A DNA stretch of 64,000 nucleotides, from positions 7,630-71,629 of the forward strand of contig JBFFED010000004.1 in NCBI GenBank assembly GCA_041559015.1, given 5' to 3'. Below the pieces are notes generated by a model, which did no database searches, was not told the DNA's origin, and saw only the letters and a list, made by a program, of their open reading frames with translations. Source of the stretch: COMBO-56-21 sp041559015 (GTDB lineage: Archaea; Thermoplasmatota; Thermoplasmata; UBA10834). Of the stretch, positions 1 through 7,972 are shown one piece after another. Position 1 is the first letter of the stretch; each line of letters starts with the position of its first letter. The translations under genes and the position numbers were made by a program.

Positions 1-344
1 CGTACGATGGGGGCGGGCCAGCCTGGGACCCCAACCCCATCAGCTTCCGGATACATGGCACAGAAGGTGCCCTGAGAGCATTCCCGTACGCAAACAAACT
101 GTTCCAGTTCTCCGTTGATGGGCATTGGGAGGTTGAGGTGATGAATCGTCCTCACCCGGGTCAGTTCGGGCTCCAAATCGACTCCTTCGCGAAGAGCGTG
201 ATCGAGGACTCGGTGCCTGAAGTGACGGCCGATGACGGCATCATGGCCCTCAAGGTGATACTCAAAGCCTATGACAGCTTCGAGCGTTTTGACATGGAAC
301 GAAGCTTGACTGAGGGATGCTTGTCGACCGATAGACAGAACTGA
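1..344 (+). CDS. Gfo/Idh/MocA-family oxidoreductase, C-terminal fragment
   Basis: The reading frame is open from the window edge (codons from base 3) to the stop at 342-344, so this is the 3' part of a gene starting outside. The visible 113 residues read as the C-terminal domain of NAD(P)-dependent sugar dehydrogenases of the Gfo/Idh/MocA family: a beta-sheet segment with FRIHGTEGALR, then the typical ending FAKSVIEDSVPEVTADDG...ALKVILKAYDS, where the family has a helix and the 'DG..AL.v..A.y.S' signature. An internal ATG at 138 is not the real start because homologous sequence continues upstream. The substrate cannot be told, since the Rossmann domain and catalytic Lys lie outside the window. 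Confidence 0.75.
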   Translation, partial: YDGGGPAWDPNPISFRIHGTEGALRAFPYANKLFQFSVDGHWEVEVMNRPHPGQFGLQIDSFAKSVIEDSVPEVTADDGIMALKVILKAYDSFERFDMERSLTEGCLSTDRQN

Positions 345-451
345 ATTCACACAGGAAAGACAGGTCGTGAACACCGTCGCTCAAGTGCGAAAAGACTGAG
401 AGGAGATACTATGTCAAGAATCGGTGGGTTCGTCCTGAGGGGGGAGCGCGA

Positions 452-934
452 ATGGCGATGAGTCGGAATGCCAAGGATAACATCCTGATGACCATACTAG
501 GATTTGCGTTCTTCCTGAATATCCTCATGCTAAACAATTTCCTGATCACAATTGATCCGATGTTTGAAGAGCTGATCATCCTCGGATGGGGGCTTCTCGG
601 AGTCGGCGCATTGCTGGTCGTTGCCTCCGTGTTTACACTCATGAGAAAGGGGACCGACAACCTCGTCGAAGGTGGAGTCAACAGCATCGTTCGGCACCTG
701 ATGTACGTGGGAGGAATGGTGATGTTCATCTCTCATGTCTTCTTCGGCGAGAACCTTCCGATGGCTTTCAGCAGTGTTCTGGCTGCGTACTGCTGCTACT
801 TGCTCATCCAGTCGGAGGACCAGCAGATCACCGAGAAATTCGGCGATCAGTACAGACTATACGCACGGAAGGTGCCAAAGATGAACTTCGTGGTTGGCAT
901 AGGACGCAGGCTCCACTCGAAGGCGGGTTCGTAG
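452..934 (+). CDS. Isoprenylcysteine methyltransferase-like membrane protein
   Basis: A 160-residue membrane protein of the ICMT/phospholipid methyltransferase superfamily. It has about four hydrophobic segments (roughly 11-35, 45-65, 86-100, 105-122). The C-terminal third carries the family hallmark: an arginine-containing R-H-L-M-Y-V-G segment (about 81-87), then an acidic pair E-D (residues 122-123) followed by EKFGDQYRLYARKVPK, which matches the 'E...L...FG..Y..Y...VP' SAM-binding tail. Such enzymes methylate lipid or prenyl substrates at the membrane; the substrate here is unknown. ATG 452 is followed by a second ATG at 458, and the purine-rich GGGGGGAG at 439-446 is a plausible ribosome site. 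It overlaps a 16-codon frame starting at 411. Confidence 0.7.
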   Translation: MAMSRNAKDNILMTILGFAFFLNILMLNNFLITIDPMFEELIILGWGLLGVGALLVVASVFTLMRKGTDNLVEGGVNSIVRHLMYVGGMVMFISHVFFGENLPMAFSSVLAAYCCYLLIQSEDQQITEKFGDQYRLYARKVPKMNFVVGIGRRLHSKAGS

Positions 935-1069
935 AAGAGCGCGCGCACTCCGACTACTGGCTCCGCACTCTGAAGGTGTCACCGTGGACTCCGCCCTCAG
1001 CTGTCCCGCCTCAGAATTCCTCCGAGACAGGAAGGATTCATCCCAGGATATGTGCGCGGGCGTGTCTTC

Positions 1070-2344
1070 TCAGTCAGCGACACCCCAGTAGGCCTGCAGG
1101 AATTCCAACCAGCCCATGTTCGGGAAATCGAAAGTCGAGTAGATCTTGAACCCGCCCCAGACAGTATCGTAGTATCCGATCGTGTACATGCTGTAGCTCG
1201 GGGGAAACAGTATGCCCATCCCCTTGTACCCGTACATATCGCTGTTCTTTGTGACTCCCATCCCAATCATGGCCTCTGAGTACGCCTCCAACACCGCTTG
1301 ACAGGCACCGTACGCAGGATCGCCCTTCTTGACGGCGCCCATTATCTGCTCGACGAAGATTGGCATGTCCGTCCAGCCCTCGCACCGAGCGCCCCATGGC
1401 ATCATGGAGACCGCCTGGGCTGCGTTAATGATCTGCCTGTACTCGCCTATGTTCGCGGTCAGAACCTCGGCCATCGCTGTAACTGCATCCCCCAAGGCAG
1501 GTATCTTGGACATGTCGAACACGGACTGGGTCGTCAGTATCTCGGACATGTACGGTGGCTCGCTGAACAGAGCGGTGAACTCCTCGACTATGACCAGGCT
1601 CAGCTCCCTTGCGCTTATCTCGGGCTCTGATATCATCCTCTGGATGATCTTATCATACGAGAACCCGCGCCACCCGATGTAGCTCTCACTCGCTACAAGG
1701 TAGTCCAGGCTCAACCCCTTCGAGTAGTATTCGTACACGGTCTCCATCTGGCCAATGGAGCACTCATCGGTTGCGATGATGTCCAGATGATACCCTTCCA
1801 GCGCAGAGATCATCTCGTGATGGCTCAACCAGTCCCAGTCGGTGCCTGGCTCGCTCCCCGGGAGAGTCGTGTCCACGCCGACGCCTCCGGTTGGCGTGCC
1901 GTGGTCCCAGAAGAACAGCAGCATGTGCTCGGCCGGGAAGTATGAGTCACTGTACTCCACGAACCCCCTAAGGGTCTCGGGGTCGCCCATGTTGATCTCC
2001 CCGTAGCTCTCTAGCATGACCATGTCGTTGTCCAGGATGCGGTAAAGGTAGGCCGGCTCGTTCAGCCTGTCGACGAGCATCAGGACGTTGACGTCTCCGC
2101 TCGAGCCGCCATCCTTCAGCTCTTGGAAGTCCTCCTCGGTGTATGGGTCGAGGTCGTTATCGGCCAGCAGATACACGAGCACGGACCATTTCGCAGTCGC
2201 CTCGACATCTTCGTCAGCGGCCTTCGACGCACCGGTCCCTGCACCTTCGGACGCGGGGACAATCGACACCGCCAAGAACAGTAGCACAACCCCAGTACCT
2301 ATCAGTCTGCGCACTAACTCCCCCCTAGGCTCCTCCCATGACAC
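1070..2344 (-). CDS. Secreted clostripain-like cysteine protease (peptidase C11)
   Basis: A 424-residue protein with a Sec-type signal or membrane anchor (hydrophobic residues about 12-31, AlaSer-rich after). The mature part matches the clostripain C11 family: a beta strand VLVYLLADNDLD (about 55-66) at the start of the caspase-like fold, the catalytic histidine in FFWDHG (His148), and the catalytic cysteine in ATDECSIGQMET (Cys195). It should be an extracellular, Arg/Lys-type endopeptidase by family, but specificity is not readable. A TATA-like element sits at 2380-2388 on the same strand, giving a short leader. No operon partner is seen; 3' neighbours converge. Confidence 0.85.
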   Translation of the reverse strand: MSWEEPRGELVRRLIGTGVVLLFLAVSIVPASEGAGTGASKAADEDVEATAKWSVLVYLLADNDLDPYTEEDFQELKDGGSSGDVNVLMLVDRLNEPAYLYRILDNDMVMLESYGEINMGDPETLRGFVEYSDSYFPAEHMLLFFWDHGTPTGGVGVDTTLPGSEPGTDWDWLSHHEMISALEGYHLDIIATDECSIGQMETVYEYYSKGLSLDYLVASESYIGWRGFSYDKIIQRMISEPEISARELSLVIVEEFTALFSEPPYMSEILTTQSVFDMSKIPALGDAVTAMAEVLTANIGEYRQIINAAQAVSMMPWGARCEGWTDMPIFVEQIMGAVKKGDPAYGACQAVLEAYSEAMIGMGVTKNSDMYGYKGMGILFPPSYSMYTIGYYDTVWGGFKIYSTFDFPNMGWLEFLQAYWGVAD

Positions 2345-2379
2345 GACTTGTCAGGGCATGTCGGTATTGCGCACTGACT

Positions 2380-2388
2380 AATTAAAGT
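2380..2388 (-). promoter_or_regulatory. TATA-like promoter of the clostripain gene
   Basis: The minus strand reads CTTTAATTA, an AT-rich box in GC-rich surroundings. Transcription would begin about 26 nt downstream, near 2357, leaving a leader of about 13 nt before the ATG at 2344. Inferred from position only. Confidence 0.4.
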
Positions 2389-2740
2389 TGGCCACCACAG
2401 ACTTGTCCACAAGCGCATCTCTCATATGCGTGGATTGGCCAAGCGTGCCTTCGGGCACACCCCGAGGGCCCATCCACGGCAACTCCGCAAAGAATGAAGA
2501 CGAAGCAGCCTACGCACTCACCGAGATCTTGCCTTCGGAGACCATCTGCTTGCGTTCCAGCGATGTTCGATACCGAGTGGTCAACACGGAGGCCATCGGC
2601 AGCGGCCAACGCACTGCACCCCCGTACCATCCTGCTCGTGCCGAGTTGGATTCACTACCGTGGACGGGCAAATCGGGGAGGCGCCCTCCCACGACGCTGT
2701 TCCCTCCGTAACCCACGAAAGCCAGCATGGCAGAGGTTGT
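2389..2740. other. Intergenic stretch without a supported gene
   Basis: About 350 bases between the protease promoter and the ArsR promoter. Several overlapping frames of 80-107 codons are open in different phases on both strands, but none has a recognisable motif, a ribosome site or conserved-looking composition. GC-rich sequence commonly produces such frames. Nothing further can be supported. Confidence 0.5.
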
Positions 2741-2750
2741 TAAAGCGAAT

Positions 2751-2758
2751 GTTTTAAT
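2751..2758 (+). promoter_or_regulatory. TATA-like box upstream of the ArsR-type regulator
   Basis: GTTTTAAT, inside the AT-rich run 2738-2760, lies about 26 nt before the centre of a perfect inverted repeat (2774-2791), so the transcription start would fall on that repeat. Confidence 0.45.
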
Positions 2759-2773
2759 AGCATGATGCGCATC

Positions 2774-2791
2774 TGTGTACAATGATACACA
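2774..2791. promoter_or_regulatory. Inverted repeat, candidate operator
   Basis: TGTGTA, six bases (CAATGA), TACACA: a perfect 6-bp dyad lying between the TATA-like box and the ATG at 2808. It coincides with the expected transcription start of a gene that encodes a winged-helix repressor. Autoregulation by a dimeric ArsR-type protein is a reasonable inference, not shown. Confidence 0.45.
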
Positions 2792-2807
2792 TCAGAATGG
2801 TGAGCCC

Positions 2808-3404
2808 ATGAAGAACCAGAAGATCATCAAGAGCCCACACGCGTTCCAACTGCTGGCTGATGAGACGCGGATGAGAGTCGTCTACCTGCTCCGGGCGAAG
2901 GAGATGACGGTGAGCCAGATCGCCTCCGAGCTCGGGTTGACGCCTCAGACGATCTATCATCACATCAAGAAGCTCCGAGAGGCGGAGATGGTTGAGGTCG
3001 CCAGAGAGGAGCGCATAGATCACCTCATAGAATACTACTACCGGGCCACGGCTGGAGTATTCCACTTCGTGGATGGAGTCTGCCCTGAGGAGCGAAGGAG
3101 CCCGAAGAGAATCAGGAATCTCCTGAAAGCCCTCAGACCCCTAGGATTTGATGCGAATCACAGCTCGAAGCAGATATCCGCCATCGTGAAACTGAAGGAA
3201 GATCTGAGGCGTCAGAGAGATAGCCCTGACATCCTCGATGAGATCTACGAAATGGATGAATTCGATTCATCCACAGAGAGAGACCTCATCGAGTTCGCGT
3301 TGATGATGAGGATGAATGACCGCGAATTCGAGAAGTATATTGAGAATCAGCGGATGCTCAGGGAACTGCTACTGTCCCGGAGACCTGACAAAGGCAAGGC
3401 TTAG
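2808..3404 (+). CDS. ArsR-type winged-helix transcriptional regulator
   Basis: A 198-residue protein. Residues about 8-80 form a winged helix of the ArsR/HTH_20 kind: AFQLLADETRMRVVYLLR, then the helix-turn-helix VSQIASELGLTPQTIYHHIKKLREAEMVEV, then a wing. The rest is mostly charged helix that may serve dimerisation or ligand sensing. I chose ATG 2808, preceded by GGTGAG, over the in-frame GTG at 2775, which would put the initiation codon inside the candidate operator. The gene is followed 44 nt later by an MFS exporter on the same strand, so it probably controls that exporter and itself. No cysteine metal-site motif (CxC) is visible, so the inducer is unknown. Confidence 0.8.
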   Translation: MKNQKIIKSPHAFQLLADETRMRVVYLLRAKEMTVSQIASELGLTPQTIYHHIKKLREAEMVEVAREERIDHLIEYYYRATAGVFHFVDGVCPEERRSPKRIRNLLKALRPLGFDANHSSKQISAIVKLKEDLRRQRDSPDILDEIYEMDEFDSSTERDLIEFALMMRMNDREFEKYIENQRMLRELLLSRRPDKGKA

Positions 3405-3448
3405 GCCAGTGTCATCAGAAGACCGGACGGTTCGGGACGGTGTCCTCT

Positions 3449-4720
3449 ATGGCCGGAAGAAGCGTACTCTGGAAACACGGAGACTTCCTCAATGTTTGGG
3501 CAGCTGAGACAGTCTCCGTGTTCGGAAGCCAGTTTTACCTGCTCGCGATGCCGCTCGCAGCGGTGCTAATCCTCGATGCCACCGCATCCGAGATGGGCAT
3601 GCTGTTCGCGGTGGAGATGCTGCCATTTCTGCTCTTCGGCCTGCTCGCGGGCGTCATTGCGGACAGAAGGGGCAGAAGACAGATCATGATAATCTGCGAC
3701 CTCGGAAGGGCCGGGGTCCTCGCGGCAATACCTGTGACCTGGTATCTTGGGATGCTGTCTTGGCCGGTTATGTACGGCGTCGCTTTCACAGCCGGAGTGT
3801 TTACGGCTTTCTTCGACATCTCCTACCAGGCATATCTGCCGACACTTGTGGGGCGGTCAGAGCTGCTCGACGCGAACAGCAAACTCGAGACGAGCAGGGC
3901 CTCCTCGCAGGTCGCTGGACCGAGCATAGCTGGGCTCGCAGTGGATGCAGTGGGGGCGCCGATAGCCATCTTCGCGAACTCCATCTCATTTCTAGGCTCC
4001 GCATTCTTCCTCTTCCGAGTCAAGATACAGGAATCCATCGCGAAGGATCGAGCCCAGAAATCCACCCTGCAAGAGATCAGAGATGGGCTGGACATCGTGT
4101 TCTCGAACAAGATGCTCAGGGGGATTGCTGGGTGCACTGCGACTGCCAACCTGTTCGGAAGCATGTCATATGCGATACTGATGCTCTTCATGGAGAGCTC
4201 ACTCGAACTCGGGGCGAGCTGGATAGGCGCCATATTCGCAGTCGGCGCGCTCGGAGCGGTGCTTGGCGCCTTGGTATCGTCGCGGATAGTGTCCTCTCTG
4301 GGCCTTGGGAAGACGATAGTGGTCTCCGCGGCCCTGTCCAGCGTGCCCACCATGCTCATGGCCTTGGCGTTCCCTGAGAATGCGATACTGGTTCTGATGC
4401 CTATCTGGTTCGTCAACGGGCTCCTGTCCGTCGTCTACAACGTGAATCAGGTGAGTCTGCGCCAGTCCATAACGCCGGACCATCTCCAAGGGAAGATGAA
4501 CGCGACCATGCGGTTCCTTGTCTGGGGTGTGTTCCCAATAGGCGGCCTCATCGGCGGAGTCCTTGGAGATGCCCTCGGTCTGCGGACCACGATATTGATA
4601 TCCGGGGTCGGGATGCTGACATCAGTCTTCTGGGTGTTCTTGTCTCCGGTCAAGGAGGTAGCGTCCATCCCAGAGCAAGCAATGCAGCTCGGCTGCAAGA
4701 AGACCCCGGAACCTACTTGA
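3449..4720 (+). CDS. MFS efflux transporter (EntS/MFS_3-like)
   Basis: About 423 residues with 12 predicted membrane helices. After the first helix pair comes the MFS loop motif G-V-I-A-D-R-R-G-R-R (about 65-74), and the second half repeats the pattern (A-L-V-S-S-R-I). The N-terminal signature 'NVWAAETVSVFGSQFY' and the mid-protein segment DISYQAYLPTLVG match the group of drug or siderophore exporters related to EntS and macrolide efflux proteins. ATG 3449 is preferred; GTG 3440 is an alternative. It lies directly behind an ArsR-type regulator, a common arrangement for inducible efflux. Its 3' end overlaps the convergent DUF296 gene by 8 nt. Confidence 0.8.
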   Translation: MAGRSVLWKHGDFLNVWAAETVSVFGSQFYLLAMPLAAVLILDATASEMGMLFAVEMLPFLLFGLLAGVIADRRGRRQIMIICDLGRAGVLAAIPVTWYLGMLSWPVMYGVAFTAGVFTAFFDISYQAYLPTLVGRSELLDANSKLETSRASSQVAGPSIAGLAVDAVGAPIAIFANSISFLGSAFFLFRVKIQESIAKDRAQKSTLQEIRDGLDIVFSNKMLRGIAGCTATANLFGSMSYAILMLFMESSLELGASWIGAIFAVGALGAVLGALVSSRIVSSLGLGKTIVVSAALSSVPTMLMALAFPENAILVLMPIWFVNGLLSVVYNVNQVSLRQSITPDHLQGKMNATMRFLVWGVFPIGGLIGGVLGDALGLRTTILISGVGMLTSVFWVFLSPVKEVASIPEQAMQLGCKKTPEPT

Positions 4721-5132
4721 CGAAGTGGAGCACCCCGACCTTGAGTTCGGGGTCGAGAGATCGCTTGGAGCGTGCGCCGCCGAGCCTTGTCAGCAGTATC
4801 TCGTTGCTCATCCAGACCTTGCCGCGCAGAAGATGGCCGCCGAAGGCTTTGTGTTCCTTATCCGCAACTGTCGCGTGTATGTGTACCCTGTTGTCCCCTT
4901 CACTCGAAACAGAGCCCTGAAGACACAGCAATTCATGAGGGGTATCGAAGCTCTTCTTTGCGTACGTGCCCCTGTCAAAGAAACCGATCTCGAAATCCGC
5001 AATCATCCCCAAGCCTGTCGTCACAGCCATCGTGGACCGCTCGTCCTCGGCTGCGCGCATGACTGACTCGAGTATGTCCTCTCCATTCTCCAACCTGAGC
5101 ATCACGAAGGGGCCGTCCCTTACGACTTCCAT
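4713..5132 (-). CDS. PPC/DUF296 domain protein
   Basis: A 139-residue single-domain protein of the plant-and-prokaryote-conserved (PPC, DUF296) family. The sequence follows the family pattern: an N-terminal strand FVMLRLENGEDILESVMRAAED, the central TTGLGMIADFEIGFFD, LQGSVSSE, then the metal-site-like histidine motif VHIHATVAD and GGHLLRGKVW near the end. In bacteria and archaea these proteins form trimers; in plants the domain is fused to AT-hooks. A role in DNA binding or small-molecule metal binding is suggested but not established. It is monocistronic in this window and convergent with the MFS gene. Confidence 0.8.
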   Translation of the reverse strand: MEVVRDGPFVMLRLENGEDILESVMRAAEDERSTMAVTTGLGMIADFEIGFFDRGTYAKKSFDTPHELLCLQGSVSSEGDNRVHIHATVADKEHKAFGGHLLRGKVWMSNEILLTRLGGARSKRSLDPELKVGVLHFVK

Positions 5133-5241
5133 CCTCGCACCATCTAGCGTATCCTGTTCTGCCTATTAGGAACTTGACGGCATGCGACAATGGCGAAAGT
5201 AAGATCAACCAGATCACGGTTGGCCGGAGTAGCGTGGTGGA

Positions 5242-5973
5242 ATGGGAACTGATGTAGCGGACCGCCTTCAGGCATGGCACGGGGAGAGCTGGCACACTCC
5301 CAGGGGTCGGATGATCAGAGATATCGTCTATGCCATTGACACGGGACTCATAACGACCGTTGCGTTTCTCGCGGGTGTCTCCTCCATCATCAGCGAGAAC
5401 GACAAGATAGTCCTCGCAGGTGTCGCCCAAATCTCCGCCGGGGCTATTGCGATATTCTTCGGGGCGTACATATCGGCAAAGGCCCAGAAGGATTTCTTCG
5501 AGAGCCAGATCCAGCGGGAGAAACGGGAGATCGAGGACCTTCCAGAGAAGGAGACCCAGGAGATCCGGGAGATATTCGCAGAGTACGGCTTCGCGCCCGA
5601 GGAACAGGAAATCGCCGTCCGGAGGATAACAAAGAACAAGGACCTGTGGCTCAAGTTCATGGTCCAGGAGGAGATAGGCATCTCCCCTAGCCAGATAGAT
5701 AAGCCCCTCCAGATAGGAGGGGTCTCTTCCCTGTCATTCCTCCTCGGGGCTTTCCCCGCGATACTGCCCTTCCTGCTGTTCGATGACGTACGTCTGGACC
5801 TGCTCATAAGCGCGGCTGCGATCCTAGCGTTCCTGTTTGCAATTGGGATCTGGAAGACCAAGCTGACGAAGGTCAAGTGGTGGGTCAGCGGGCTCGAGAC
5901 GCTTGCGATAGGCGGGTTGTCGTGTGGGCTCGGATTCCTATTCGGCAGGATAGTGCACGCCCTGGTGGGCTAG
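5242..5973 (+). CDS. VIT1/CCC1-family iron/manganese transporter
   Basis: A 243-residue protein of the vacuolar iron transporter (VIT1/CCC1, DUF125) family. The first helix carries AIDTGLITTVAFLAGVSS; the second ends G-A-Y-I-S-A-K-A-Q, followed by a long acidic cytoplasmic segment (about 90-150, with EKREIEDLPEKETQEI and EIFAEYGF) that in plant VIT1 forms the metal-collecting domain. Three further helices follow (about 165-190, 192-207, 215-240). Predicted function is divalent-metal/proton antiport out of the cytosol. ATG 5242 follows GTGGTGG. The gene ends 2 nt from the convergent aminotransferase. Confidence 0.85.
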   Translation: MGTDVADRLQAWHGESWHTPRGRMIRDIVYAIDTGLITTVAFLAGVSSIISENDKIVLAGVAQISAGAIAIFFGAYISAKAQKDFFESQIQREKREIEDLPEKETQEIREIFAEYGFAPEEQEIAVRRITKNKDLWLKFMVQEEIGISPSQIDKPLQIGGVSSLSFLLGAFPAILPFLLFDDVRLDLLISAAAILAFLFAIGIWKTKLTKVKWWVSGLETLAIGGLSCGLGFLFGRIVHALVG

Positions 5974-5974
5974 C

Positions 5975-7183
5975 TCACTGAACCGACTCGAACACGGGAC
6001 CGATGCGCTCCATGGCCCAATCGATCTCCTCCTTCGTTATGACAAGGGGTGGGGCGAACCTGATGGTCCTTTCATGGGTGTCCTTTGCCAGCACGCCCTG
6101 GACCATCAGCTTCTCGCAGATCGGCCTGACCGTCTCGCTCGGACCCAGGTGGAACTCGACCCCTATGAGGAGACCTTTGTGCCTGATCTCCTTGATCTTC
6201 TTTGTCCTGAGCGCACTCAGCCTACTGACGAAGTACTCGCCCATCTTTGTCGCCCTCTCGGCTAGGTTCTCGTCGATGAGCACGTTGAGCGACTCCTCCG
6301 CGATAGCGCACGCCAGCGGATTCCCCCCGAAAGTGCTCCCATGGCTACCAGGTGTGAAGACGCTCATTATCTCCTTAGATGACAGGCAGGCCGAGACAGG
6401 ATAGACGCCTCCGCCGAGGGCCTTGCCGACGCACAGTATGTCCGGTCTGATCCCCTCGTGCTCGAATGCGAACATCTTCCCCGTCCTGCAGAACCCTGTC
6501 TGAATCTCGTCCAGAATCAGCAGAACTCCTTTCTCCGTGCAGATGCGCCTCAGCTCCTTGAGGTAGCCTGGGGACGGCACGTTGATGCCCGCCTCCCCCT
6601 GGATCGGCTCCACGAGGATGGCTAGGGTGTCCTTGGTGATTGCATTCTCGAACGCTTTCGGGTCGTTGTACGGTATCGTGACGAACCCCGGGGCAAAAGG
6701 ACCGAAACCCTTCCTGGAGCCCGGATCGCTGGAGAAGCTGATTATCGTCGTGGTCCTCCCATGGAAGTTCTCCGCGCAGACTATGATCTCTCCCCTGTCC
6801 TCTGGCATGCCCTTCTTCATGTGCGCATAGCGCCTGGCGAGTTTGATGGCGGTCTCGACGGCCTCTGCGCCTGTGTTCATCGGCAGGGCCATCTCCATCC
6901 CGCTGACCTCGCACAGCTTCTTCAGGAACCTGCCCATCCGATCGTTCGAGAAGGCCCTGGAGGTCAAGGTCACTCGCTGCATCTGCGCCACGACGGCCTT
7001 CACTATGCGATCGTTCAGATGTCCCTGGTTGACTGCGGAGTAGGAACTCAACATGTCGATGTACTGCTTCCCCTCGACGTCCCACACCCAGACGCCCTTC
7101 GCCTTCGCCACCACTACCGGAAGCGGGTGGTAGTTGTGCGCGCCGTATGCACCCTCGAGCTCGAGGTATTCCTTAGCGTTCAT
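5975..7183 (-). CDS. rocD: Ornithine--oxo-acid aminotransferase (class III, PLP)
   Basis: A class III PLP-dependent aminotransferase of about 402 residues, closest in pattern to ornithine delta-aminotransferase: the N-terminal GAHNYHPLPVV motif and the substrate-loop SAVNQGHLN are typical of OAT. Cofactor motifs are NTGAEAVETAIKLAR, NFHGRT, DEIQTGFCRTG with the PLP-binding Asp, and VGKALGGG with the Schiff-base Lys. It would convert ornithine and 2-oxoglutarate to glutamate semialdehyde and glutamate. The start is set at ATG 7183, preceded by GGGGAGTGA; a 19-residue upstream extension in frame has no homology-like content. Not clustered with arginine genes here, so exact substrate remains likely rather than certain. 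Confidence 0.85.
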   Translation of the reverse strand: MNAKEYLELEGAYGAHNYHPLPVVVAKAKGVWVWDVEGKQYIDMLSSYSAVNQGHLNDRIVKAVVAQMQRVTLTSRAFSNDRMGRFLKKLCEVSGMEMALPMNTGAEAVETAIKLARRYAHMKKGMPEDRGEIIVCAENFHGRTTTIISFSSDPGSRKGFGPFAPGFVTIPYNDPKAFENAITKDTLAILVEPIQGEAGINVPSPGYLKELRRICTEKGVLLILDEIQTGFCRTGKMFAFEHEGIRPDILCVGKALGGGVYPVSACLSSKEIMSVFTPGSHGSTFGGNPLACAIAEESLNVLIDENLAERATKMGEYFVSRLSALRTKKIKEIRHKGLLIGVEFHLGPSETVRPICEKLMVQGVLAKDTHERTIRFAPPLVITKEEIDWAMERIGPVFESVQ

Positions 7184-7281
7184 GTCTTCACTCCCCGATG
7201 GTCCGCGCGGATGCCGGACACTCCGATGGAATACCCTCACTGCTTAAAACCATTCTCAGGCACAAGAGCAGGCGTAGGGGA

Positions 7282-7866
7282 TCATGCTGCCTTCTCGATG
7301 AACCCCAAGCGCAACAGCATCAGGGACATAATCGCGCCCCATGTCAGTATGCCCAGGACCGCCAAGGTCTCAACCTCGGGGGTGCCGCCGAACGGGATGA
7401 GCGCTAGGCCGAAGACGAAAGCGGCCAGGGTGATGTACACCGCCGGCCTCCCGAAAGACGGGCTGATGTGAAGGGCGAATGCTAGGACTCCGAGCGCCAC
7501 GAGCATGCTCAGGAAGAAGCCGTAGGACACGAACCCGTGAAGGTCGCCTGCGTCCTCGGTGAATATTCCTACGGATATCAGGAAAGCGGCAGCCACCACC
7601 AGGAGCACGACGCTGGCCGACTGCGTCTTGCCCTTGCCCAGCGCGGGGACCACGGCGAGCAGGTCCATTAGGATGAACAGCGCGCCTGCGATGATCACGC
7701 CAGAGTTGAAGGCCCAAGCACCCTCTCTCACGCCGAGGTCGCTCAGGTAGTTCTCCATGAAGACGTACTCTGTGTCCAGGTGCATCGCCACAGAGTAGAG
7801 AATGACGAACACTGAGACCGCCAATAGGCCGCACATTGCGCCCACCATGCGCGTTGTCTTGCTCAT
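7282..7866 (-). CDS. DUF998-like membrane protein
   Basis: A 194-residue integral membrane protein with six predicted helices. The first loop contains the sequence NYLSDLGVREGAWAFNSG, matching the conserved 'n.lSdLG......F' signature of DUF998 proteins. Helices are near 8-28, 55-75, 85-103, 112-132, 140-160 and 165-187, with a short Arg/Leu C-terminus. Function of the family is unknown. It stands alone between the aminotransferase and the antiporter. Confidence 0.7.
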   Translation of the reverse strand: MSKTTRMVGAMCGLLAVSVFVILYSVAMHLDTEYVFMENYLSDLGVREGAWAFNSGVIIAGALFILMDLLAVVPALGKGKTQSASVVLLVVAAAFLISVGIFTEDAGDLHGFVSYGFFLSMLVALGVLAFALHISPSFGRPAVYITLAAFVFGLALIPFGGTPEVETLAVLGILTWGAIMSLMLLRLGFIEKAA

Positions 7867-7972
7867 ACCGGATGCCCGATTGTCCTACCCGGAAATAACC
7901 ATTATCCATCGACTGAGCACAATGGACGGGGATAGCTCGGATCGCTCCTTGAGGGACCAGACAGAGGTCGCC

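Noticed and set aside
2388..2782. Overlapping small frames on both strands before the ArsR gene
   Set aside because: No motif, no ribosome site, phases conflict; typical of GC-rich spacer DNA.
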